Positions 33,215 to 41,406 of a DNA stretch of 55,479 nt are shown piece after piece. This DNA is from CAZHOV01 sp964534315. Its GTDB lineage: Bacteria; Bacteroidota; Bacteroidia; Chitinophagales; Saprospiraceae. The DNA is taken from NCBI GenBank assembly GCA_964534315.1, contig CAZHOV010000014.1, forward strand, positions 1 through 55,479, in the 5' to 3' direction. Numbering within the stretch: the first letter of the stretch is position 1; every line of letters begins with the position of its first letter. The notes under the pieces are model-generated. The model made no database searches, was not told the origin of the DNA, and was given only the letters and a program-made list of their open reading frames with translations. Both the position numbers and the translations under genes were made by a program.

Positions 33215-33976
33215 TTGCGATACTTTTTTGAAATTGCTTATAAAGGCACGCGATACAGCGGTTGGCAACGCCAACCCAACAGTTTGGCCATTCAGGAAGT
33301 CTTCGAACAGGCTTTTGAGCGGGTTTTGGGCCATTCGGTCAACTGTATCGGTTGTGGAAGGACCGATGCGGGAGTCCATGCCCGTCAATTTTATTTTCAC
33401 TCCGATATTGAGTTGCCCCTAAGAAAAGATTTCCAGTTTGTGATCAATAAAAACTTGCCAGATGATCTGGCCGTTTTGGCCATCCACCAAGTGCAAGGAC
33501 ATCCACATGCCCAATTTGATGTAATTGAACGTACCTATCACTACCATCTTCATACCCAAAAGTCCCCTTTTTTAGCCGAAATTAGCGCGCATTATCCGGA
33601 GCCCGACATTCTATTCCAAAAAATGGAACGAGCAGTAGCTTTAACCAAAGGAGAAAAGGATTTTAGGGCCTTTTGCAAAACACCTGCTCGATACCCAAAT
33701 ACGAACTGCCATATGACACAAGCCACCCTTACCAGCGGAGACGGAGATGCCCAATTTACTTTCGGCTTTACCGCCAACCGCTTTTTAAGAGGCATGATCA
33801 GACAGCTTGTGGGCACTATCCTAGAAGTGGGAAGAGGCAATTTGTCCGTAAATCAATTTGAAAAAAGCCTTCACGAACAGCATCCGCTTCCTCATATCAA
33901 CATCGCCCACCCACAAGGCCTCCACCTGACAAGGGTTGTTTATCCGCAGAACGTTTTATTAGGTGGTAGGTTGTAG
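33215..33976 (+). CDS. truA: tRNA pseudouridine(38-40) synthase TruA
   Basis: This pseudouridine synthase of 253 residues begins RYFFEIAYKGTRYSGWQRQ at a TTG start codon, the standard N-terminus of the family. The catalytic Asp51 is in CGRTDAGVHARQ, and RFLRGMIRQLVGTILEVGRG is the conserved C-terminal motif. It modifies uridines 38-40 in the anticodon arm of many tRNAs. The TTG start and the one-base gap to the preceding small ORF suggest that its translation depends on that ORF. The pair is enclosed by inverted repeats and CT/GA arrays. Confidence 0.95.
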   Translation: MRYFFEIAYKGTRYSGWQRQPNSLAIQEVFEQAFERVLGHSVNCIGCGRTDAGVHARQFYFHSDIELPLRKDFQFVINKNLPDDLAVLAIHQVQGHPHAQFDVIERTYHYHLHTQKSPFLAEISAHYPEPDILFQKMERAVALTKGEKDFRAFCKTPARYPNTNCHMTQATLTSGDGDAQFTFGFTANRFLRGMIRQLVGTILEVGRGNLSVNQFEKSLHEQHPLPHINIAHPQGLHLTRVVYPQNVLLGGRL

Positions 33977-34207
33977 AAAGTCGAAAGTGGAAAGTAAAAA
34001 GGGGAAAATGGGAAAGTAGAAAGGGGAAAGGGGAAGGTAGAAAGTGGAAAGTGGAAAGTGGAAGGTTTGTTGAATTGTTGAATTGTTGAGGAAAGCAGGT
34101 TAAAAGGATTAGGAGGTAGGTTGGAGAAAGGGGAATGTGGAAGGTGGAAAGTCTGTTGAATTGTTGAAATGTTGAGGTGTTAGGGATTAGGTGGTAGAAA
34201 GTAGAAT
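33977..34207. repeat. GA-rich heptad and nonamer arrays, right of the truA island
   Basis: The 231 bp are built from GGAAAGT, AGAAAGT and GGGGAAA units and from repeated TTGTTGAA nonamer-like words. The sequence is roughly the reverse-complement counterpart of the CT-rich arrays at 32557-32890. No coding potential is seen. Confidence 0.8.
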
Positions 34208-34266
34208 GTGGTTACCCTTGGGCTGAATGCATTGGTCTGGAGACCATGGTTAATGATATGTCGGGG
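34208..34266 (-). repeat. Inverted repeat, right arm
   Basis: This is the reverse complement of 32501-32559 at 56 of 59 positions. It is followed by GGGGCAAAGCCCTAACGGCC, which resembles the sequence just after the D-2-hydroxyacid dehydrogenase gene at about 41135-41155. Confidence 0.9.
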
Positions 34267-34334
34267 CAAAGCCCTAACGGCCCTGGTCCTCCGGTCGTAA
34301 TATCCTATTTGGACAAAAGGTCTACGAGAAGCAA

Positions 34335-34370
34335 TTTGCCTTTTCACCCATCAAATTTTACGTATCTTTG
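34335..34370 (+). promoter_or_regulatory. Promoter-like sequence of the histidine kinase gene
   Basis: TATCTTTG at 34363-34370 matches the TAnnTTTG box, and TTTG at 34335-34338 lies 24 bases upstream, slightly longer than the usual spacing. The start codon follows 29 bases after the box. Confidence 0.45.
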
Positions 34371-34399
34371 AAACAAACAACCGTTACAAATCAGTTCCT

Positions 34400-37012
34400 A
34401 TGAGTACCTTTTGGGATATTTTAACTATGGGAAAACATGAGGAAAGAAAAAGAACTTTTTTCCTGAGGGTTTGCATTTCTTGTTTAGTATTATCGCTCCC
34501 CATGATAATAAAGGCCCTTTTTTTTAGCGAGCCTGAAAATACCATCGCCGCATCCGGATCCATAGTCGGACTATTCGTATGCATGATGGTTGCCAAATAT
34601 TCGCGGCTTACTTTGGGTGTACTCCTTGCAGCTATTTTTTTCTACCCCATTTGTAGTCTGGCCCCCTTATACATTGAAGATATAAAGTCGACCTTAGTTG
34701 GTTTGATCGCCATTTTCATGGTTATTGCCTACACCTCAGACAATCGGCTCTTATCCGTTTTAAACCTGTTCCTGCTGGTGGTTGGTTTTATGTTACACTT
34801 ATACCTGTTACAATTAGATATTTCATTTCCCTTTAAATCTACATTGTTGGCCGAAGGACTAATAGGAACTACTTTTCTGGTTATGATCTTTCTTACCTTT
34901 TTTTACTATCAGCGAGATATTTATGAATTGCAAAAAAAATACGAAACCAATAATCGCTTCCTCAATCAGTTATCTGATTTAAACCCTAATTACATTTTCG
35001 CTAAAGACCTGGACAGACGCTTTACGTTTGTCAATCAATCGCTTGCCAACAAGGTGGGGTTGCCTAAGGACTCCTTTCTCCATAAAAAAGACTCCGAATT
35101 ACCTTATCTAGCCAATGGAGAAGATCCCTTTAAAAAAGAGGACGATGAGGTTTTACTAAAAGGCAAGAAAGTCTTCCAAAAAGCACATCAGTTTATTACC
35201 CGCGAAGGGAATATCAGGTGGATAGAAACCGTAAAAACGCCAATTAGTAATGGCGGAAAAATTGAAGGACTGCTTGGCGTTTCTACGGATGTGACGGAGA
35301 GGTATAATACAACAGTGGAGCTCGAACAAAGTAAATCTTTATATCAGGCCTTATTTGAAAATCTGTTTGAAGCTGTTGTGGTCTATGATTATAAAGAAGA
35401 GCAATTTACCGACTGTAATCAAAGTGCCTTGAGCATGTTTCAGTTGGAAGACAAAGAAGATTTAAAACGCAGACCTTACCAGGATTTTATGCCTGAATAT
35501 GACCCTAAATTCAAGTATTCCCCTGAAGAATTGTATTTGGAAAACAAGCTCCATATTGAACAGGGAAAAAAATATACTTTTAATGGAAAGCTAAAGCGGT
35601 TAAATGGGGAAGAATTTGAGGCCAAGCTATCTTATATTCCTACGGGTAGGACGCCCTACGAAGCTTTTGCGGTGATACAGGATGTTTATAATGAGGTAAA
35701 AGCCAAAAGGGCTCTAAAAGAACGAGAAGAACACTTTAGAAAAATTGTGGAATACAGCCCCATTGGGATCGCCATACGAGACTACGAGCAAAATAGGTTG
35801 ATTTCGGTCAAAAATAAAGTCTATATCCTTGGCTTTATTCAGGATATTGATGAAAACCTTAAAAAGGAGGCTGCGCTGAGAGAAAGCGAACGGCGATACC
35901 GAACCCTCTTTGAGGAATCGCCCATGGGAATTATTATCGTAGATTTAGATGATAAAAAGAAAGGGCTGGAATGCAACCAGCGCTGGGCTGAGAAGCTGGA
36001 CCTTAATAAACAACAAACGCTCAATGGAAATATGCTGACCTTTAGCCCGAAATATCAGGATGACCAAACATCATCCAAAGACAAATTACATGAAGTGCTG
36101 GAAGCTTACCGAAATACCAGAAAGACACTTACTTTTGACTGGAAATTTCAAAAGCCTAATCAGGAAGTATTCTGGGCAGAAGTATTAATTACTCCTATTC
36201 ATTGGAAAGGACGAGAGGAAACCATGATGATTGTTAGAGATATCACTCAGCAAAAGAAACAACGTAAGATTATAAAAGAAAATATCAAGGCGCTTAATCA
36301 AACGAATGAAGAACTGAAGCGATATATCGAATCAAATATGCAGTTGGAAAATTTTGCTTATTTGGCCTCTCACGACCTAAAAAACCCCTTGATCTCCATT
36401 ATCCATTTCTCCAAAATCTTACAAAAAAAACTGGCCTCCAATATTTCTGAGCAAGATATGGAGATGATACAACTCATTTTCCAATCCTCTCAAAATATGA
36501 AGCAACTCATCGACGATTTGTTGACCTACTCTCTGGTGGACACCCAAAATCTTCATATTGATCTGGTCAATTTAAAGGAACTAGTGGAGCTTACCCTAAA
36601 AGAACTGCATTCCAAAATTGTGGAAAAAAAGGCACAAATTAAGATCATTGCAATCCCTGAAGTGATCAGTGCTGATATCACTCAAATGAGACAACTCTTT
36701 CAAAATCTGATCTCTAATGCTATCAAATTTGCTAAACCAGATCAGCCTCCGGTTATTGAAATTGATTATAAAGATGCCCCCGAAGCATGGAAATTTTATA
36801 TCAAAGACAATGGAATTGGCATTCAGCCCGAATTTCAGGAAAAAATATTCCTGTTATTCCGAAAACTTCACTATAATTCGGCTTATGAAGGAACTGGTAT
36901 AGGGTTGGCCCTCTGCAAGAAAATCGTTGAACAGCACGGAGGAGAGATCAGCTTGGAGTCCGAGTTTGGGAAAGGTACCACCTTCTTCTTTTCAATAAGT
37001 AAGTGGAATTAA
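34400..37012 (+). CDS. Membrane-bound multi-PAS sensor histidine kinase
   Basis: The protein has 870 residues. About six hydrophobic helices fill residues 20-170. PAS units follow at about 185-300 and 310-435, then a short remnant at about 447-500, and a last PAS at about 500-625. A coiled coil leads to the HisKA domain with phospho-acceptor His658 in LASHDLKNPL. The ATPase domain has the N box ISNAIKFA, G1 DNGIGI and the G2-type GTGIGLALCKKIVEQHGG. No receiver domain or adjacent response regulator is present, so the partner is unknown. The third PAS lacks its central part. Confidence 0.92.
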   Translation: MSTFWDILTMGKHEERKRTFFLRVCISCLVLSLPMIIKALFFSEPENTIAASGSIVGLFVCMMVAKYSRLTLGVLLAAIFFYPICSLAPLYIEDIKSTLVGLIAIFMVIAYTSDNRLLSVLNLFLLVVGFMLHLYLLQLDISFPFKSTLLAEGLIGTTFLVMIFLTFFYYQRDIYELQKKYETNNRFLNQLSDLNPNYIFAKDLDRRFTFVNQSLANKVGLPKDSFLHKKDSELPYLANGEDPFKKEDDEVLLKGKKVFQKAHQFITREGNIRWIETVKTPISNGGKIEGLLGVSTDVTERYNTTVELEQSKSLYQALFENLFEAVVVYDYKEEQFTDCNQSALSMFQLEDKEDLKRRPYQDFMPEYDPKFKYSPEELYLENKLHIEQGKKYTFNGKLKRLNGEEFEAKLSYIPTGRTPYEAFAVIQDVYNEVKAKRALKEREEHFRKIVEYSPIGIAIRDYEQNRLISVKNKVYILGFIQDIDENLKKEAALRESERRYRTLFEESPMGIIIVDLDDKKKGLECNQRWAEKLDLNKQQTLNGNMLTFSPKYQDDQTSSKDKLHEVLEAYRNTRKTLTFDWKFQKPNQEVFWAEVLITPIHWKGREETMMIVRDITQQKKQRKIIKENIKALNQTNEELKRYIESNMQLENFAYLASHDLKNPLISIIHFSKILQKKLASNISEQDMEMIQLIFQSSQNMKQLIDDLLTYSLVDTQNLHIDLVNLKELVELTLKELHSKIVEKKAQIKIIAIPEVISADITQMRQLFQNLISNAIKFAKPDQPPVIEIDYKDAPEAWKFYIKDNGIGIQPEFQEKIFLLFRKLHYNSAYEGTGIGLALCKKIVEQHGGEISLESEFGKGTTFFFSISKWN

Positions 37013-37034
37013 TTAACTAAAAATACTAGTTGTC

Positions 37035-38075
37035 ATGAATAATAAACTGAACCAAATGCTTATCCGTAATCTGGTTATTATGCTGACCTTACCTCTACTG
37101 TTCTTTTCCTGTACGGAAGGCGGTGTTAAAAGTGATCCGGAGATCAATAAAAAGTTCTCAAATGAATCCATTTCCAGCCTGATCGTCTCAAAAGATGGTC
37201 AAATCATTATTGAAGAATACTTCAATGGAGCTACCCGCGAAACACTATTGCCCATTAAAGGAATTTCTACTTTTCTGTTGAGTAACCTTGCCGGTGTAGC
37301 AGTTAATGAGGAATTAATGGTGGGAGAAAATGATCCACTATCCAAATCATTCCCTTCCTATTTCAAAGGTAATCGCGACCCTCGCAAATTACTGCTGTCT
37401 ATGAAACATCTCATGGGTTCCACCACTGGCTTGCGTTGGCTCGATGCAGCAAAGGAAGAATGGCCTTTAGCAGACCACAGTGCCAGATATGTCCTGGATA
37501 TGCCGATGGTAAACCTTCCCGGCCTGGAATATAAAGCCCACCCAGGTACCGACCATTTACTTTCAGTAGCTCTAAGTAATATTACCGGCAAGCCCGTACT
37601 GGAATTTGCTAATGAAAAACTTTTTACTCCTCTCAATATCAATGGCGTAAGCTGGAATCAATTAAAAGATGGAAACTACGATGGTAGAGGGAAGGAACTT
37701 AAAATGAAAACCGCTGATGTTGTAAAACTTGGACAACTCGTATTAGATAATGGCCAATGGAAGGAACGTCAACTCCTTCCTGCTGAGTGGACTCAAAAAA
37801 TGCTGGACCCTTCTATCAAGAAGCCCGTCTCTGAAAGTCAAGGACTACCTAATGCTAGTTATGGATTCGGGTGGTATCTTGCAACCCTCCAAGAGCAACC
37901 CATTCATTATGCTATGGGTGAAGGCGGGCAGTTTTTGATCGTATTGCCGGAGAAAAATGGAGTCATCGTTGCCTTGCACGATCCCGAAAGCAAGGCTTCA
38001 GAAGAGATAGTAGCAGATTTCCTAACCAATAAGCTTCCAACTTTAATTGGTGATTATCTCCAAGCAGAGCAATAG
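37035..38075 (+). CDS. Beta-lactamase-fold lipoprotein, probable pseudo-enzyme
   Basis: A lipoprotein signal (LPLLFFSCTEGG) is followed by a class C beta-lactamase/serine hydrolase domain, recognised by LLSMKHLMGSTTGLRW, LFTPLNI and ASYGFGWYL. In active relatives the segment IKSVSKSFLSAL carries the catalytic SxxK. Here it reads IKGISTFLLSNL, with Gly76 and Thr79 in place of Ser and Lys. The second motif YxN is Tyr166-Lys-Ala. Both core motifs are lost while the fold is well kept, so a binding or regulatory role is more likely than hydrolysis. It follows the histidine kinase gene by 22 bp and may be co-transcribed. Confidence 0.85.
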   Translation: MNNKLNQMLIRNLVIMLTLPLLFFSCTEGGVKSDPEINKKFSNESISSLIVSKDGQIIIEEYFNGATRETLLPIKGISTFLLSNLAGVAVNEELMVGENDPLSKSFPSYFKGNRDPRKLLLSMKHLMGSTTGLRWLDAAKEEWPLADHSARYVLDMPMVNLPGLEYKAHPGTDHLLSVALSNITGKPVLEFANEKLFTPLNINGVSWNQLKDGNYDGRGKELKMKTADVVKLGQLVLDNGQWKERQLLPAEWTQKMLDPSIKKPVSESQGLPNASYGFGWYLATLQEQPIHYAMGEGGQFLIVLPEKNGVIVALHDPESKASEEIVADFLTNKLPTLIGDYLQAEQ

Positions 38076-38086
38076 CAAGCGGCTGA

Positions 38087-38500
38087 TTATACTAAATCTT
38101 TATCGTCCCAATTTTGACGTTTCAATTCGCGAAGCTCTTTCAATTCCAGACGCTCCTCATCAGTCAATTCTATTTCATTGGGTTCATGAGGAGCGTCAAG
38201 GAAAGGGCCTTCCTCGTATAAAATATTCCGGACCTCTTTCTCAAATTCCTCTTTTTCCCACTCTGCTGTCAAAATCCTTGTCCCTGGCAATCCAAAAATG
38301 ATGAAATAGTGTATGAATAGACCTACACTCCAAGGCAGTAAAGGAAAGAAGAACCAAACTCTTCCTTCTTCTCCAAAGGTTGCAATATTCATCAGCAAAA
38401 AGAAGAGCCCCACAGCGATGAAAACCCCCAAATGGACAAAAAACCCCTTTTTGGCATTCACCTTTTTTTCTGCTCGTTTATAAATATCCTCTCGATACAT
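38087..38500 (-). CDS. 2TM domain-containing protein
   Basis: This 137-residue protein has the 2TM domain layout. An N-terminal basic helix (REDIYKRAEKKVNAKKGFFVHLGVFIAVGLFFLLMN) leads into the first membrane segment. The second is FFFPLLPWSVGLFIHYFIIFG, followed by an acidic coiled-coil tail with ELTDEERLELKELREL. In other proteins this domain is attached to LytTR or histidine kinase parts. Alone, its role is unknown. It converges with the preceding lipoprotein gene. Confidence 0.85.
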   Translation of the reverse strand: MYREDIYKRAEKKVNAKKGFFVHLGVFIAVGLFFLLMNIATFGEEGRVWFFFPLLPWSVGLFIHYFIIFGLPGTRILTAEWEKEEFEKEVRNILYEEGPFLDAPHEPNEIELTDEERLELKELRELKRQNWDDKDLV

Positions 38501-38525
38501 AGAAGTTATTTTGAGTTATTATAAT

Positions 38526-38685
38526 TACACTGTAACCTAAATTACTTAATTTTTTGACCATGTCTTTTACATCAACTCTTCGTTGCGTACTCGCCTTGAT
38601 AGCTAAGGCTATCAGGCTCCGCCGCGCCTCGATTTGATGTAAAATCCATTGCCCAAAATTGTTAACTAACTTAGATTACAGTGTA
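38526..38685. repeat. MITE-like hairpin element A
   Basis: This 160-bp element has imperfect terminal inverted repeats of about 50 bp. Both ends read TACACTGTAA, the next 14 bases differ at three positions, and both arms end in TTTTACATCAA. The centre holds another hairpin (GATAGC/GCTATC). No transposase is present. A related single arm lies at 45990-46030. The flanking gap 38501-38838 contains no gene. Confidence 0.7.
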
Positions 38686-38838
38686 TTATGGCATTCTTGT
38701 AAATAGTAAATTTAAGTTTTTTTTGTCTAAACCGCCATACCGATACTCAAAATGCACAAATTAATAGAATGGTATTTTGATCGGAAATTTTTTAAACAAA
38801 AAACAGTCTTCGGGGTTTCCTCAACAAAAAACTTCAGT

Positions 38839-39414
38839 ATGATGAAATATTCTATTACAATTGCTTTGTTTGTGCCTATTCTTGGCTTAAATCTCTTTGG
38901 TCAAGAAAATAAAATGCCTACTAATATGAATGGAGATCAAACGATCTATCAATTTGTTGTAAAAGACATTGAAGGGAATGACTTTGATTTTAAAGAATTA
39001 AAGGGGAAAAAGATTATGGTGGTGAACACCGCCTCGAAGTGCGGATTAACCCCTCAGTATGAATACCTTCAGGCACTATATGAAAAATATAAAGAGGACA
39101 ATTTTGTAATTGTTGGCTTCCCTGCTAATAATTTCATGTTTCAGGAGCCTGGTTCTGACGAGCAGATCGCCACTTTTTGTCAAAAGAACTATGGAGTTAC
39201 CTTTCCCATGATGTCAAAAATTTCCGTGAAAGGTTCTAAAATCCACCCGGTTTATCAGTTTCTTACCCAAAAAGAAAATAACGGTGTGGAAGATTCAAAA
39301 GTTAAATGGAATTTCCAGAAATACCTGATCGATGAAAACGGAAAACTAGCTAAGGTAATCTCGCCAAGAACCAAACCCATGGACGACGAGATTATTTCCT
39401 GGATAGAAGAATAA
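38839..39414 (+). CDS. Exported glutathione peroxidase-family thiol peroxidase
   Basis: The start is set at ATG 38839, just before a signal peptide (KYSITIALFVPILGLNLFGQ). An ATG at 38752 would bury it behind 29 residues. The thioredoxin-fold domain has the peroxidatic Cys68 in NTASKCGLTPQY, Gln102 in FQEPG and Trp157-Asn158 in KWNFQKYLI. The family motif FPCNQF is FPANNF here, so that Cys is missing. FCQKNYGVTFP keeps the later conserved Cys. Reduction of peroxides in the periplasm is expected, with thioredoxin-type donors being usual for bacterial members. Confidence 0.9.
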   Translation: MMKYSITIALFVPILGLNLFGQENKMPTNMNGDQTIYQFVVKDIEGNDFDFKELKGKKIMVVNTASKCGLTPQYEYLQALYEKYKEDNFVIVGFPANNFMFQEPGSDEQIATFCQKNYGVTFPMMSKISVKGSKIHPVYQFLTQKENNGVEDSKVKWNFQKYLIDENGKLAKVISPRTKPMDDEIISWIEE

Positions 39415-39421
39415 CACATTT

Positions 39422-40048
39422 ATGGAGCTCACTCCTGCCCAACTCGAAGAAGAAGGATATGAGGAAATTGCTCAGCTGGAGCATGAGGAGCTCATCCCCT
39501 TTGTGTTAAAAGCTATAAAAGACCGAAACGTGATCACTTATTCCTTTTGGATCTTGAATGGCTTGTTAGTATTCCTTATGCTTCTCTTTTTTGTTGTTTT
39601 GGTTCCACAAACCATTGGCCTCCTTCGGGCTATCCTGCACCTGGGGTTAGGTGCATTCCTGTCTTTCTTGCTAGTGCCTCTTCACGAACTGACTCATGGA
39701 CTGATGTACAAATTGGCGGGAGCTCCTGCTGTGCAATATACCGCTAACTGGAAAAAGTTATACTTTACGGCCCAGGCAGACATGTTTGTTGTGGATGCCA
39801 GGTCTTTTTATTATATTGCCTTTGCTCCTTGTTTACTTATTCTGCTCTTGTGCGGGATAAGTATTTTTTTGCTCCCCCTTTCTTATCTCTTTATCGTGAT
39901 GGGGATAGCCTCTATGCATACTTTAAATTGTATAGGCGACTTTGCCATGGTCAGTTTTTTTTATCGACACCGACGCCAGCATCTGGTGACTTATGATGAT
40001 TTTGAAAACCAGCGCACCTATTTTTTTAGCAAGGCTACAGGTAATTGA
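39422..40048 (+). CDS. DUF3267 putative zinc metalloprotease, membrane
   Basis: This 208-residue protein has four hydrophobic segments. An HExxH zinc motif lies in LVPLHELTHGLMYKLAGAP next to the second segment, which is the pattern of the DUF3267 putative zincin peptidase family. A second loop, MHTLNCIGDFAMVSFFYRH, could supply the third ligand. It is likely an inner membrane protease with unknown substrate. The gene starts 7 bp after the peroxidase gene, so the two form an operon. Confidence 0.85.
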   Translation: MELTPAQLEEEGYEEIAQLEHEELIPFVLKAIKDRNVITYSFWILNGLLVFLMLLFFVVLVPQTIGLLRAILHLGLGAFLSFLLVPLHELTHGLMYKLAGAPAVQYTANWKKLYFTAQADMFVVDARSFYYIAFAPCLLILLLCGISIFLLPLSYLFIVMGIASMHTLNCIGDFAMVSFFYRHRRQHLVTYDDFENQRTYFFSKATGN

Positions 40049-40174
40049 TTACCAAACACTTCTAATCCGAAAGCCCTTCTCCCACCTTTTAGTAATGGGC
40101 AAATAATGTTAAGTTTTCCAAATAATATTCCCCATTTCTTTATTTTTACCATCAAAAAAATTCATTTCGTGAAA

Positions 40175-41134
40175 ATGGAACACCTTGTTATACTAGATGG
40201 TTACACTCTGAATCCGGGTGATCTGGACTGGTCGAGATTAGAGCAGTTTGGAGAAGTGCGCATTTACGATCGCACTCCAGTATCTAAAGTGATTGAACGA
40301 TCGAAAGCAGCTACTATATTGATCATTAATAAGGTAAAACTCTCGGCTGACCTTCTAATCAGCTTGCCTCAGCTCAAACATATATGCATTAGTGCTACAG
40401 GCTATGACAATGTCGATATTGCTAAAGCCAGAGAATTGGGTGTAACGGTAAGTAATGTTTCAGGTTATAGTACACCATCCGTAGTGCAGCATGTATTTGC
40501 GCTGCTTTTGGCGTTAGTCAGCAAGGTAAAAGAACATAGCGAAAGCGTTTTTAGGGGAGATTGGTCGAGGGGTAGCGATTTTTCTTATTCCTTAATCCCC
40601 ATTCACGAGTTAAAAGATAAGGTATTGGGAATATTAGGCTTCGGAACAATCGGACAACAGGTTGGACAAATTGGAAATGCGTTTGGTATGAAGGTGATTG
40701 CACATCACAGGCACCCAGAACGAGATGCTAAACCCTGGGTGACCTTTGTCGGGTTAGATGAATTATTTTCAACTAGTGATATCCTTACCTTACACGCCCC
40801 TTTGAATACCAGCACAAAGCAAATTATTAATTCAGGTCATTTAAAAAAGATGAAAACAACCGCCTATTTGATTAATACCGCCCGGGGCGGATTGATAAAT
40901 GAGCATGACCTTGCCGGGGCATTAAAAGAGGAAATCATAGCAGGTGCCGGTCTGGATGTATTGTCAAAAGAACCCCCATTACCCGACAATCCCTTGCTTA
41001 AAGCACCTAACTGCCTGATCACCCCCCACTATGCCTGGGCAAGCGTACAATCCCGTCAACGCCTGATGGATGAACTAATTCTGAATATTGAAGCGTTGAT
41101 GCGAGGGGAGAGCAGAAATTTGGTAACGGGATAG
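40175..41134 (+). CDS. D-2-hydroxyacid dehydrogenase (glycerate/hydroxypyruvate reductase-like)
   Basis: Start ATG 40175 gives a 319-residue protein with the usual N-terminus MEHLVILDGYTLNPGDLDW. An upstream in-frame ATG adds 23 residues that do not fit the family. NAD binding is by LGILGFGTIGQQVG. Catalytic residues are Arg in INTARGGLINE, Glu in LSKEPPLPDNP and His in ITPHYAWAS. The DGYTLNPGD beginning is typical of hydroxypyruvate/glycerate dehydrogenases. The gene is monocistronic, followed by a small hairpin (AAGCC/GGCTT at about 41140-41155). Confidence 0.9.
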   Translation: MEHLVILDGYTLNPGDLDWSRLEQFGEVRIYDRTPVSKVIERSKAATILIINKVKLSADLLISLPQLKHICISATGYDNVDIAKARELGVTVSNVSGYSTPSVVQHVFALLLALVSKVKEHSESVFRGDWSRGSDFSYSLIPIHELKDKVLGILGFGTIGQQVGQIGNAFGMKVIAHHRHPERDAKPWVTFVGLDELFSTSDILTLHAPLNTSTKQIINSGHLKKMKTTAYLINTARGGLINEHDLAGALKEEIIAGAGLDVLSKEPPLPDNPLLKAPNCLITPHYAWASVQSRQRLMDELILNIEALMRGESRNLVTG

Positions 41135-41223
41135 GGGCGCAAAGCCTTACGGCTTAAAATAACAACGCTTTCTAGAGAATTTCAAAAGTGGTTGACCTTT
41201 TGAATATTATGTAAAAAAAGAAA

Positions 41224-41396
41224 GATGAGTTATGCGAATCATGAGCTAAAATTAGGAACAGCATCAAGCTGCATAGCAGCGAAATATCGTAGCCAATTTC
41301 TTCCTATAGTAGGCTAAAGGCTATGATCTTTCGCCGCAAAAGCAGCTTGATTTTAGCCGACTGTAAATATTTAGCCCCTGATTCGCATGAGTCGAG
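41224..41396. repeat. MITE-like hairpin element B
   Basis: An imperfect inverted repeat of about 170 bp. The outer ends are GAGTTATGCGAATCATG on the left and, read from the right, ACTCATGCGAATCAGG. The inner arms share ATCAAGCTGC and a GCGAAA..ATC.TAGCC block. No gene is present. A solo end with the same sequence type lies at 48869-48891. Confidence 0.65.
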
Positions 41397-41406
41397 TCAT
41401 CCCCTC

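Noticed and set aside
37035..38075. First impression of the lipoprotein as an active beta-lactamase
   Set aside because: The expected SxxK and YxN motifs are absent, so a resistance role cannot be supported.
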